In this document: positions 1 through 7,556 of the stretch, in pieces | How positions within the stretch are numbered: position 1 is the stretch's first letter | Layout of the letters: every line of letters begins with the position of its first letter | Assembly: GCA_964604155.1 (NCBI GenBank) | Contig: CAZRXY010000117.1 | Location: 39,794 to 103,793, forward strand | DNA from: Stygibacter sp964604155 | GTDB lineage: Bacteria > Cloacimonadota > Cloacimonadia > Cloacimonadales > TCS61 | DNA length: 64,000 nt | Direction of reading: 5' to 3' | Program-made: the position numbers and the translations under genes | Notes under the pieces: generated by a model | Database searches by the model: none | Told to the model about the DNA's origin: nothing | What the model saw: the letters and a program-made list of their open reading frames with translations, nothing else

Positions 1-1327
1 CGCCATCTTCAGTTTGAACAAATATATAGCTTTGGTGCAATTGCCAGGGGTTAACGATTTCCTCTTCGCGGGGCAAAAGGTCTCTGCGGTTACGCACAAT
101 GCTTTCATCCTGCATCTCATGCAATAGTTTTTCATCATCAGTTCTTTCGCCTTTAAAAAGATCAGGCTGATACACATCCTGAAGATCTTTTCGCAGGTCT
201 TCATAGCGTTTTTTATCTGTTTTTTTACTAAAAATCCTGTTCTCAAAATCGTCAAACCCGCCTTCTTCGGAGGTTGTCTGGCGAAGGCGTCTTTTAATTT
301 CGCTGTATTTTGCTTCTTCATAAGCCAGGAGTTTGCTTGTGAGCACGCTTTTAATAAATTGATGAACGATCTGAGGGTCTCGAAACCTGATTTCCAGTTT
401 GGCAGGATGAACGTTGTAATCCACTGATGAGGGGTCTATTTCCAGAAACAGGATATAGGGAGGTAATTTTCCCTGCTGGAACATACGGAATTTTTTTATG
501 AAGGGGTCATAAGCACTATTAATGCTGTGGGTAACAATCCGGTCTTTGATATATCTGCCATTCACAAAAACGTAGTGTTGATCATAGATAGCTTCCTGTT
601 CTTCCAGTCCGCTGATATAACCATATAGATGTAAACCATTGCGGCTTTCATCCACCTTCATTCTATTACTACTAAAAAATCGTTTACCTAATACCAGCTT
701 AATGCGGGATTCCTGGTTTTTCACGCCCGGGTAGTTTAATTTTTCATTATCATTAACAATAAGCCTGATAGATAATTCATAATGAACTATTGATTGATAA
801 TGGATATACTGCAGAATGTGCCTGAATTCCACAGGGTCAGTTTTCAGGAACTTCTTTCTGGCAGGGATATTTGAGAATAGCTGCCTTACTTCGACCGAAG
901 TTCCGGGATTGGCGGAGACTTTGCAGACGTTAGAGAGCTTTCCTCCTTTAAATTCCACTTGCGTTGCCAGTTCTGAATCTCTATCGCGGGTTGTCATGAC
1001 CAGATGACTTACCGAAGCAATACTGGGTAGTGCTTCTCCTCGGAATCCAAGGGTCTGGATGCTGAAGATATCTCCCACAGTTCTAATTTTGCTGGTGGCA
1101 TGACGTTCAAAAGCCGTTAAGGCATCATCCTCAGTCATTCCTATGCCGTTATCAATAATTTTTATAAGTTTTTTCCCGCCATTCTCGATGAATATACAGA
1201 TTTCGGTGGCACCCGAATCTATGGCATTTTCCACTAATTCTTTTACAACCGAAGCAGGTCTTTCTATCACTTCACCGGCTGCAATTCTATTACTAACTTC
1301 TTCAGATAAAATCCGGATTTTTCCCAT
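1..1327 (-). CDS. mutL: DNA mismatch repair protein MutL (partial, C-terminus beyond left edge)
   Basis: About 442 N-terminal residues are present and the frame is still open at base 1. It is a GHKL ATPase of mismatch repair that couples MutS recognition to strand incision. The conserved motifs are visible in order: ELVENAIDSGA (ATP/Mg Asn), DNGIGM, and TLGFRGEALPSIASV, followed by the MutL transducer domain ending near HPAKLEIRFRD. The ATG at 1325-1327 has GGAGAA upstream, and only six bases separate it from the stop of the gene before it, so the two are probably co-transcribed. The acidic linker is just starting at the edge. Whether the C-terminal endonuclease motif is present cannot be seen here. 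Confidence 0.95.
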   Translation of the reverse strand, partial: MGKIRILSEEVSNRIAAGEVIERPASVVKELVENAIDSGATEICIFIENGGKKLIKIIDNGIGMTEDDALTAFERHATSKIRTVGDIFSIQTLGFRGEALPSIASVSHLVMTTRDRDSELATQVEFKGGKLSNVCKVSANPGTSVEVRQLFSNIPARKKFLKTDPVEFRHILQYIHYQSIVHYELSIRLIVNDNEKLNYPGVKNQESRIKLVLGKRFFSSNRMKVDESRNGLHLYGYISGLEEQEAIYDQHYVFVNGRYIKDRIVTHSINSAYDPFIKKFRMFQQGKLPPYILFLEIDPSSVDYNVHPAKLEIRFRDPQIVHQFIKSVLTSKLLAYEEAKYSEIKRRLRQTTSEEGGFDDFENRIFSKKTDKKRYEDLRKDLQDVYQPDLFKGERTDDEKLLHEMQDESIVRNRRDLLPREEEIVNPWQLHQSYIFVQTEDG

Positions 1328-1333
1328 AAATAT

Positions 1334-2875
1334 CTATTCTCCTTCCAGAGACTGCATTTTGAATTCCCAGCTATGCTCTGCCCCGCTGAGAGTCAACTTG
1401 TAATTATAGATAACCGCATTTTCGTGCAGATCAATATTTACTTCCTCAATTTCACCCCAGTGCCAGCCTTCTTGAGGACAATCGGGATATTCTTCTATAT
1501 AAGAGCCCTCGCCTAATAAAGCTGCTGTATAGATCCTTTCCACTTTGCCGACAGCGAGATTAATCTTCTGTTGGGCAGATTCTTCTGTATAACTTCTGGT
1601 TAACAACCTGTAATCAACAGGCTTCATACCCAGCCATACGCCAGAAATTTTGTGATCTAAATCAGTCTGCACAACCATATTGGTGATAGAGAGAAGACCA
1701 TGGGCAAATTCTATCTGGACGTCAAATCCCCGCCAGATATTGCCATCCGGGGTTTTTATTCGTTTAATGCGGTTAACCAGATAGAGATTTTTTAGATTTA
1801 ATTGCTTCAGTAGTGCCGTGAAATTATTTATGGCAGCATAATCACTAAAGATAGTGGAATCTACTACGGTTTGCCATTCCAGGCAATTTATAAGGCTTTG
1901 CAGATTGGAGTTAATCAGGTGTTTATCATTCTCATCTTCAGGCAGGAGTACTTTTATACTATTCCAATCTGCCTCATCAAATATGATTTCTCTTAGTGGA
2001 ATGGTTCGATATGCTTCATATCCAGCCATACCGGTAATAGCCCCGAGTCTTTCTACTTCATCTCCCCAGACACCGGTAGCTTTGTCCTGAATATCTATTT
2101 GCAGCGTGATATTATTAATAAATTCATAATCAAAACCGAATAAATCTGCCTGAACATATCTTTCAGATAAGGAATAGAATTTATATTCATCACCAGCCAA
2201 AATTCCAATCCTGAGATCATTGACGGGTCTCCTATTATAGAGCATCTGTAAAATCAATCTTCTATTACCATTGGAATATGAATTTCCCACAACTTTTACC
2301 TTTAAATCTTCGACTACAAGGGCAATATTTTTGATCAATTGCTCATTATTCCAAGCCTGGTCATCAATCTCGACAATTTGTCCAGCCAGAAGGTCTATTT
2401 CTACAAGAGCCCAGTAGAAATATCTGAAAAAAAGTCCGAGTTTATTCTGTTCCAGAGCTTCTTCTCCTCGCCTGATCAATTGATAAATCTCTTTATACTT
2501 AGTTTCATAAATATCTTGCATTGTGTATTTATCTATATAAATCAGTACCTGGTATTTATCTTTTCCGGGTTTTTCTAAGATGGTGAGATAATCAATGAAG
2601 CTATCCATCCAGACTCTCACCAGGCGTTGATACTGGTCACGTTTGCCATAGCTTAATTGTCCTGCTATCCCCAGATTGTTCAATTGCCAGGAACTGATAG
2701 ACTGGGCAAGTTTCTCTTTTGCAGAATTTCTCACTTGTTCAAGCTCTATGCCCTCACTGAATCCGGTAATGAGGTCGGTTCTTTTCTTCAGTGTATCCAT
2801 TCTGCTTACAGATTTAGCCTGCGAAACCGAGCAAGCTAAGACAGATATCAGCAAAAAAACAAAAATCTTTTTCAT
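1334..2875 (-). CDS. Secreted LPP20/FlgT-like conserved protein of unknown function
   Basis: 513 residues with an N-terminal signal sequence (MKKIFVFLLISVLACSVSQA). It could be cleaved after SQA by signal peptidase I or lipidated at the Cys in VLAC, a weak lipobox. Residues ~45-150 (AKEKLAQSISSW...) resemble the LPP20/FlgT-type fold, in which a helical N-terminus is followed by a short beta-sheet. The remaining ~350 residues match nothing I recognise and carry no obvious catalytic motif. GGAAGG precedes the ATG. It is the first gene of an apparent two-gene unit with mutL, which is probably chance co-transcription. Function is unknown; a periplasmic or outer-membrane lipoprotein is the best guess. 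Confidence 0.65.
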   Translation of the reverse strand: MKKIFVFLLISVLACSVSQAKSVSRMDTLKKRTDLITGFSEGIELEQVRNSAKEKLAQSISSWQLNNLGIAGQLSYGKRDQYQRLVRVWMDSFIDYLTILEKPGKDKYQVLIYIDKYTMQDIYETKYKEIYQLIRRGEEALEQNKLGLFFRYFYWALVEIDLLAGQIVEIDDQAWNNEQLIKNIALVVEDLKVKVVGNSYSNGNRRLILQMLYNRRPVNDLRIGILAGDEYKFYSLSERYVQADLFGFDYEFINNITLQIDIQDKATGVWGDEVERLGAITGMAGYEAYRTIPLREIIFDEADWNSIKVLLPEDENDKHLINSNLQSLINCLEWQTVVDSTIFSDYAAINNFTALLKQLNLKNLYLVNRIKRIKTPDGNIWRGFDVQIEFAHGLLSITNMVVQTDLDHKISGVWLGMKPVDYRLLTRSYTEESAQQKINLAVGKVERIYTAALLGEGSYIEEYPDCPQEGWHWGEIEEVNIDLHENAVIYNYKLTLSGAEHSWEFKMQSLEGE

Positions 2876-2902
2876 ATATCCTTCCTGTTATAACCATAAG
2901 GC

Positions 2903-2930
2903 AGTATATGCTACCGGAGATATCAAGCAA
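2903..2930 (-). promoter_or_regulatory. Candidate sigma-70-type promoter for the LPP20-like gene / mutL
   Basis: On the minus strand TTGCTT (2925-2930) is separated by 16 bases from TATACT (2903-2908), 27 bases upstream of the ATG. The -10 matches 5 of 6 consensus bases, but the -35 only 3 of 6. Read by eye only. Confidence 0.35.
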
Positions 2931-3144
2931 AAACAACATTTCCTACTCACGGTCTTCATATCCCATCCCCCTAATCACACCTTTGTTTGGCAAGTAAAAA
3001 ATTGAGGCTTTAGTCTGGCAATCGATTATTAATGAGGAGAAAAGATTTTAAGGGATAGATAGAGGCGGGGGTATCCGGTGCCCGGGAGAGAGAATTTGAC
3101 GAGGGGGGCACTCAGGTAGAGCATATCAAATTGCTATCAATAAA

Positions 3145-3190
3145 GTCATTGGGTTCGCATCTGATATCAGGTAATAGCAAACCCAATGAC
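3145..3190 (-). terminator. Terminator of the ORP-like/NifX-MinD operon
   Basis: A 14-bp inverted repeat (3145-3158 with 3177-3190) sits 38 bases past the last operon gene. The single mismatch is C-A on the plus strand but becomes a G-U pair in minus-strand RNA. The stem is followed by UUUAUU on the minus strand. Both points indicate a leftward terminator. Confidence 0.65.
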
Positions 3191-3227
3191 AAGTGGCATC
3201 AATCTAACTTGTATAATTGATTAAGTC

Positions 3228-3566
3228 TTAGTGATCACAGAAGTTCTCGCTGCAATCGAGCTTATCCTCAAGGTAGTCACGAATCAGGTCATGTGGTGAT
3301 TTGGCAGAGGCGCCGCAGATCACTTCAATATCATTCTGCTGAAAAATTGATTGTGCGTGCTGTCCCATACCACCGGCTATAATGAGATTTACGTTTCTTT
3401 CGGCAAGCCAGCGAGGGAGCAGTCCTGGTTGGTGAGGTGGTGAGTCGAGCACGGTTTCATCGAGAATTTTCTTTTTGTCATAATCGATATCAAAGATCAG
3501 GAAATTCTGACAGTGACCGAAGTGCATACTAAGTTTGCCGTCTACAACAGGCATTGCTATACGCAT
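3228..3566 (-). CDS. NifX/NifB-type (dinitrogenase FeMo-cofactor biosynthesis family, MTH1175-like) protein
   Basis: 112 residues of the small Fe-S/Mo cluster-binding family that includes NifX, NafY and the orange protein ORP. Family features are the MRIAMPVVDGKLSMHFGHC start with the HFGH signature, the IIAGGMGQ loop, and a C-terminal tail with two Cys and a final His (DCSENFCDH), a likely metal-binding tail. It is the last gene of the leftward operon. The partner MinD-type ATPases are directly upstream and a terminator follows. In a non-nitrogen-fixing context such proteins are thought to carry or deliver metal-sulfur clusters; that role is inference here. Confidence 0.85.
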   Translation of the reverse strand: MRIAMPVVDGKLSMHFGHCQNFLIFDIDYDKKKILDETVLDSPPHQPGLLPRWLAERNVNLIIAGGMGQHAQSIFQQNDIEVICGASAKSPHDLIRDYLEDKLDCSENFCDH

Positions 3567-3602
3567 AATTTTTCTCCTATAAATCTTATTCAGATCATAT
3601 TT

Positions 3603-4490
3603 TTAATCGTTTTTAATAAAAGGCAGTAAATTTGTCCAGATTGTTTTTATATTTTCTGCTGCCGGTGAATCTGGGATTTCTACTACTGCTTTGGCATTTT
3701 CCTGAGCCAGAGTTACATTTTTATCATAAACTATCCTACCCAGTGAAGTAACATTCATTTTGCCTGCCAGATTTTCAATGCGACTGGTCATCTGTGAATT
3801 GATATCCCATTTATTGACAATCAGCATAGTTTTTATACCGAAGTGATTTGTGAGCGAGAGAACTCTTTTCAAGTCATGTTCGCCGGATAGAGTGGGTTCG
3901 GTGACAATAATCACGAGTGAAGCTCCTGTTATAGAGGCAATAACCGGGCAACCGATTCCGGGAGGCCCATCGATGATAATAAGATTGTTTTTTTGATCAG
4001 AAGCAATTTTACGGGCATTTTCACGGATCAGACTCACCAGTTTACCGGAGTTTTCGGCGCCGGCGGACATTTTTGCGTGCACCATCTTTCCAATTTTTGT
4101 ATCTGAGATAAACCATTTTCCGCAATTCCGCGGGGTGAATTCTATTGCTTTCACGGGGCAGAAATGCACACAAACCTTGCAGCCATCGCAGGCAAGTGGA
4201 TCTATAGTATAAATATTTTTTGTAAAATTGTTCTGGCGGTTTACAGCTCCAAAGCGACAGATATCATAACATTTACCACAATTATGGCATTTCGCCTGGT
4301 CAATAAATGCCACGTGCCCAGAGATAAATTCATGAGAGACAGAATTGCGGGGAGAGAGCACCAGATGCAGATCGGCAGCATCCACATCGCAATCAGCCAG
4401 CACTGCATTATCTGCGAGGAGAGCAAAGGAAGCTGTCAGGCTGGTTTTTCCGGTTCCACCTTTTCCACTGATAATAACAATTTCATTCAT
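3603..4490 (-). CDS. MinD/ParA-superfamily ATPase with inserted ferredoxin domain (COG1149-like), copy 1
   Basis: 295 residues. A deviant Walker A (SGKGGTGKTS, residues ~8-17) is followed by the switch region and an inserted two-cluster ferredoxin. Both [4Fe-4S] motifs are complete (CHNCGKCYDIC and CDGCKVCVHFCPV, residues ~63-112). After the insert, IIIDGPPGIGCP forms the Walker B-like region. The family belongs with Mrp/NBP35 scaffold ATPases and is encoded beside ORP in Desulfovibrio. It starts inside the stop of the next MinD-like gene (ATGA overlap, 4487-4490), so the two ATPases are translationally coupled and probably form a heterodimer. Cytoplasmic. Confidence 0.9.
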   Translation of the reverse strand: MNEIVIISGKGGTGKTSLTASFALLADNAVLADCDVDAADLHLVLSPRNSVSHEFISGHVAFIDQAKCHNCGKCYDICRFGAVNRQNNFTKNIYTIDPLACDGCKVCVHFCPVKAIEFTPRNCGKWFISDTKIGKMVHAKMSAGAENSGKLVSLIRENARKIASDQKNNLIIIDGPPGIGCPVIASITGASLVIIVTEPTLSGEHDLKRVLSLTNHFGIKTMLIVNKWDINSQMTSRIENLAGKMNVTSLGRIVYDKNVTLAQENAKAVVEIPDSPAAENIKTIWTNLLPFIKND

Positions 4491-5350
4491 ATAGCACTTC
4501 CGAGAGGTTTTTTGTTTTCAATATTTTCTCTGATACCCGAGAGGATGTTTCGTAGAACTGGAATAAGTTCCGGCTTTGCTTGCAGGAGGTTATTACCATT
4601 AGAGCAGCTTTGCGCAATCTCACGTTCTTCCGGTATCTGCAGAAGTACGGGAATATCATTTTTCTCACAAAACTGAGTGATAATATTATCTCTGGCATTG
4701 ATGCGGTTTACAATAACAGCGAAGGGGATTTTCATACTGCGTACAGTTTCTACAGCGAGCGAGAGATCGTGCCTGCCAAAGGGAGTGGGTTCAGTGATGA
4801 GGATCACAAAATCAGCATCAGAAACAACTTCTACGAAGGGGCAGGATGTACCGGGGGGAGCGTCCATAATTACAAGTTCTGCGTCACTGATCTGTTTTTT
4901 CACAGCTTTGATGAGTGGAATAGCTATAGCCTGTCCCACATCGAGCCTGCCGGTAACCAGCTTCAGATCACGGTGAGAAGATTTCTCTAATATCCCAATA
5001 CGAAAGGCTTTTTCTGAGATAGCCTGAGCAGGACATATCATGGTGCAGCCACCACAGCTATGGCAGAGATCATGAAAAATCAGAGGAGTAGAATTGATCG
5101 AGATAATTGCATTGAACTGGCAAATCTGGCTGCATAAACCATTATTATCGCATATGTTTTCATCGACTATGGGTTTAAGAACCTCAACAACAGATTCCGT
5201 TTTATCGTTAAGATTAAGAAACAAATGGCAATTGGGTTCTTCTACGTCACAATCCAGCAACTGAGCGGTTCCTGGTGCTGCGAGAGCAAGAGCAACCGAA
5301 AGGGTGGTTTTGCCTGTGCCGCCTTTACCTGAAGCTACAGCAATTTTCAT
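4487..5350 (-). CDS. MinD/ParA-superfamily ATPase with inserted ferredoxin domain, copy 2 (one cluster Cys missing)
   Basis: 287 residues. Walker A is ASGKGGTGKTT (~residues 7-17) and VIMDAPPGTSCP follows the ferredoxin insert. The second cluster motif is complete (CHSCGGCTMICPA). The first reads CDNNGLCSQIC, so the Cys expected at its second position is Asn; the paralogue at 3603-4490 has all four. This cluster may be a [3Fe-4S] type, use another ligand, or be lost. It is coupled to copy 1 by the ATGA overlap, and AAAGGA precedes its ATG. It probably pairs with copy 1 in moving or inserting Fe-S clusters into the ORP/NifX-like proteins of the operon (inference from the Desulfovibrio orp locus). 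Confidence 0.88.
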   Translation of the reverse strand: MKIAVASGKGGTGKTTLSVALALAAPGTAQLLDCDVEEPNCHLFLNLNDKTESVVEVLKPIVDENICDNNGLCSQICQFNAIISINSTPLIFHDLCHSCGGCTMICPAQAISEKAFRIGILEKSSHRDLKLVTGRLDVGQAIAIPLIKAVKKQISDAELVIMDAPPGTSCPFVEVVSDADFVILITEPTPFGRHDLSLAVETVRSMKIPFAVIVNRINARDNIITQFCEKNDIPVLLQIPEEREIAQSCSNGNNLLQAKPELIPVLRNILSGIRENIENKKPLGSAI

Positions 5351-5367
5351 GTATAATCCTTTGTTAG

Positions 5368-6222
5368 TTAGTTAGATGAAGTAATAACCCAGTCGCCAAT
5401 ATTGCCTTGCAAATCTCGGGCAATGATCTGGCATTTTATCTGAGTAAGGAAAAAGATATTTTTTTTCACATCGCAGAGCGTCTCATAATTAGCCTGACCC
5501 TTTGCGATGATCAAATCCGCATTATCAAATTCATTCAAAAATTCTTGTGAGCAGATTGAAAGCACTGTCCCTGCTGAATCTGTGCCATTAGTGATTATAG
5601 TGCCAAGTTTATCTATACCTGCTATCAGGGCATCAGAAATGAGGGCGTCATTAATAACTGGAGAGCTTTTAACGGCGTAAACAATTTTGCGGGGAAGCAA
5701 TTGCTCTATTAATAGGGAATCGAAGATAGTTTCCCCGGCATTGTCTGCGAGGTAGAGAATTTTATCAGCTTTTTCTAAAGCAGATCGTAATCTTTCCATT
5801 TGCTGGGGATCGATATATTTTTTAGTAGCATCATCGAGGCATTTTTGAAAGCGGTTATCGTCCCAGCCGTTATAAATAGCAAAGTCCAGAATATTTCCGG
5901 CGATAGCAAATTTTACAGCCTGCTGAAGAGGATTATCTGCTTTGAGAATTTGATCTCGTGATTGTGACATAACCTTAAGCGCAGTGTTATTTGCTTTAGA
6001 CTTTATTTCGCTATAGGGGTCAGTATTTTGGGTCTCTTTTCTGATGAGAGCATGGATTTCTCTTCCAATCATAGCTGGTGGCTGGTTATAATCAATTTTT
6101 GCCGCAAGAGAAAGGGCATGCCGTAGAACACTTTCAGCCAAGGCATCATCAGCAGATATTTGCCTTACAGCTTGAATTGCTTGTCTCATCTGGCAAGGTA
6201 TGCAATCAAGGAAAGTTTTCAT
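5368..6222 (-). CDS. DUF89 family protein (damage-control phosphatase/ARMT1-like fold)
   Basis: I place the start at the ATG at 6222 (284 residues), one base after the TGA of the upstream gene. The longer frame to 6276 would overlap that gene, and family members typically begin MKTFLDCIPCxxRQA. Recognised by the N-terminal CIPC pair, the LYLADNAGETIFD motif (metal-binding Asp/Asn of DUF89 phosphatases) and DLIIAKGQANYETL. DUF89 enzymes are metal-dependent phosphatases acting on damaged or over-phosphorylated sugar metabolites. Bacterial and archaeal members with the extra Cys pair are uncharacterised. Its place inside an Fe-S/ORP operon suggests a linked role, possibly metal-related, but nothing in the sequence settles this. 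Confidence 0.8.
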   Translation of the reverse strand: MKTFLDCIPCQMRQAIQAVRQISADDALAESVLRHALSLAAKIDYNQPPAMIGREIHALIRKETQNTDPYSEIKSKANNTALKVMSQSRDQILKADNPLQQAVKFAIAGNILDFAIYNGWDDNRFQKCLDDATKKYIDPQQMERLRSALEKADKILYLADNAGETIFDSLLIEQLLPRKIVYAVKSSPVINDALISDALIAGIDKLGTIITNGTDSAGTVLSICSQEFLNEFDNADLIIAKGQANYETLCDVKKNIFFLTQIKCQIIARDLQGNIGDWVITSSN

Positions 6223-6223
6223 A

Positions 6224-6586
6224 TCACAGCCAGTGCGAGCTAGTATTTGCAGAATTTGCTTCCGGGAGTTCGCCATTTTTATATTGGTTTATGGCATCCT
6301 GGATAGAGGAAGCTGAAGTATTATATATTTTTATACCGGCGGCTTTAAGGACGCTGAATGCTTTGGGTCCGCAATTACCTGTGATAAGTGCGTGAACGCC
6401 AAGAGAAGCTACATTTTGGGCAGCTTGTACTCCGGCACCCTGAGCAGCCTGCAAATTTTGGGCATTACTTACAATTGTGAAGCTGTCATTATCGAGGTCA
6501 TAGACCAAAAATTGAGCAGCCCTTCCAAAGCGGTTATCTACCGGATCGTTCAACGTAAGTCCTGAGGCAGTTATTGCAATTTTCAT
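6224..6586 (-). CDS. ORP-like NifX-family metal-sulfur cluster protein
   Basis: 120 residues starting at MKIAITASG (ATG at 6586, with AAGGAG upstream). The longer frame to 6643 adds 19 residues without family character. It has the features of the orange protein/MTH1175 group: a beta-strand start with ASG, the DNRFGRA motif (~residues 16-22) and LITGNCGPKAF. The homologue in Desulfovibrio (ORP) binds a Mo-Cu-S cluster and works with two MinD-like ATPases, as here. The metal bound in this protein cannot be read from sequence. It is coupled to the downstream DUF89 gene. Confidence 0.85.
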   Translation of the reverse strand: MKIAITASGLTLNDPVDNRFGRAAQFLVYDLDNDSFTIVSNAQNLQAAQGAGVQAAQNVASLGVHALITGNCGPKAFSVLKAAGIKIYNTSASSIQDAINQYKNGELPEANSANTSSHWL

Positions 6587-6653
6587 AATTTCATTTTCTC
6601 CTTTTTTTGATATAATAACGGGAGCGGAAAAATCCGCTCCCAAAAAATTCAGG

Positions 6654-6947
6654 CTATTTGTTATTTTTGGCAGAAATAAGCTGTTCTATTCTTTGTGAAA
6701 TACTTTCGAGCTGATTCTGCAACCAGGATTGCTGCTGCCTGAGAGCGTCTTCTTCCTGGACGTTAGTGGATGGAGCATTGTAGCCGGCACCTCCAATAAA
6801 ATTGCGACCAAAGCCACGATTTCCAAAAAATCTGCCTAAGCCTCTACCCCACCTTGGAGCAGGTTGCTCATTTCCGGCACAGTAACCTGCACCGCGTCCT
6901 GTCATAGGTCCTTGACCATTAGGTCCACTTCTGTCGAAATTCGGCAT
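6654..6947 (-). CDS. DUF5320 family small Gly-rich protein
   Basis: 97 residues from the ATG at 6947, preceded by a near-perfect AAGGAGGTGAT; the open frame extends further upstream but overlaps the previous gene. The N-terminus (MPNFDRSGPNGQGPMTGRG, then GYCAG) is the DUF5320 signature. It is followed by a Gly/Arg/Phe-rich stretch and a C-terminal helix with Gln/Leu heptads suggesting a short coiled coil. DUF5320 genes are commonly found beside NifX/ORP and MinD-ferredoxin genes in anaerobes, and function is unknown. The single Cys and flexible Gly-rich part would fit a scaffold or adaptor. Confidence 0.85.
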   Translation of the reverse strand: MPNFDRSGPNGQGPMTGRGAGYCAGNEQPAPRWGRGLGRFFGNRGFGRNFIGGAGYNAPSTNVQEEDALRQQQSWLQNQLESISQRIEQLISAKNNK

Positions 6948-6951
6948 AATA

Positions 6952-7368
6952 TCACCTCCTTGTGAATTTATTTTTATCAATATTGCCACGTTTACCAAGC
7001 CGGTTACCATACCCCTTTTCATGACAAAATCCTCGCCTTCTGCAACCTGGCATAAAGCTCTGATCCTGCAATTCGCCTGATATCCAGTTATGGATAATGG
7101 TATCCACTTCACCATTGACAAACGGGATCACCATCACGGCCTGCATCTCTGCTTTATTTTGTAAATAACGTGAGATAGCTCCGCAAATTACTATCTGCAC
7201 TTTGGCTTCTATGAGCTGATCTATCTTGCCTTCGGGAGAAGATGGCTTAAGTATCAGTTCAGATGAAGACTCAATCACGCCGTCTTCCAAACTTATCAAT
7301 CTGAAGTGCAGAGCCTCGTCAAAAACCGGCGAAACTCTCTTGTTCCATTCAGGTACGGCTAAAAGCAT
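6952..7368 (-). CDS. NifX-family protein, first gene of the ORP-like operon
   Basis: 138 residues. The N-terminal ~100 match the NifX/ORP fold (MLLAVPEWNKRVSPVFDEA, then IVICGAISRYLQ). The C-terminal tail contains CRRRGFCHEKGYG and is Arg/Lys-rich, unlike the other two family members in the operon. The stop is four bases before the ATG of the DUF5320 gene. A -24/-12 promoter lies 53-69 bases upstream of the ATG (7421-7437), so this is probably the first cistron of a seven-gene sigma-54-dependent transcript reaching the terminator at 3145-3190. Confidence 0.82.
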   Translation of the reverse strand: MLLAVPEWNKRVSPVFDEALHFRLISLEDGVIESSSELILKPSSPEGKIDQLIEAKVQIVICGAISRYLQNKAEMQAVMVIPFVNGEVDTIIHNWISGELQDQSFMPGCRRRGFCHEKGYGNRLGKRGNIDKNKFTRR

Positions 7369-7420
7369 AAAAACTCCTAATCAACTATTGCAGCCAGTTA
7401 TTGGCAGCACTTTATCAGGA

Positions 7421-7437
7421 TGCAGAAATCGAGCCAA
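7421..7437 (-). promoter_or_regulatory. Sigma-54 (RpoN) -24/-12 promoter of the ORP-like operon
   Basis: The minus strand reads TTGGCTCGATTTCTGCA. Against YTGGCACGRNNNTTGCW, 12 of 14 defined positions match, and the GG and GC doublets have the required 10-base spacing. It lies 53 bases upstream of the first operon gene. The gene for a sigma-54-dependent activator is immediately upstream on the same strand, so sequence and context agree. Confidence 0.82.
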
Positions 7438-7556
7438 AGAAGATAAAAAAACTTAAAGTATTATATTGCAGTTAGATGAATTATATAAACCAAAGTTCCG
7501 CAATTGCTATATGGTGGCAAAATAAATACGTTCACTCCTTCACGGTTGCAATTATG
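7438..7556 (-). promoter_or_regulatory. Possible activator-binding region upstream of the sigma-54 promoter
   Basis: Between the activator gene and the -24 element lie a palindrome GCAATTGC (7500-7507) and a second TTGCAAT (7545-7551). These would be suitably placed (about 65-130 bases upstream of the -24) for an enhancer-type site. No family-specific operator is recognised, so this is only a suggestion. Confidence 0.25.

Larger units (their letters stand above)
2876..3227. other. Intergenic region between the LPP20-like gene and the ORP-like operon
   Basis: No convincing gene. It holds a candidate promoter for the leftward gene (2903-2930) and the terminator of the NifX/MinD operon (3145-3190). 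A G-rich, otherwise featureless segment lies around 3060-3110. Confidence 0.6.

Noticed and set aside
3060..3115. G-rich segment as a possible quadruplex or regulatory RNA
   Set aside because: The G-runs are irregular and no conserved structure is evident; not supported enough to report.
4164..4990. Long plus-strand frames opposite the MinD-ferredoxin genes
   Set aside because: Shadow frames over clearly conserved minus-strand genes; no ribosome-binding sites.
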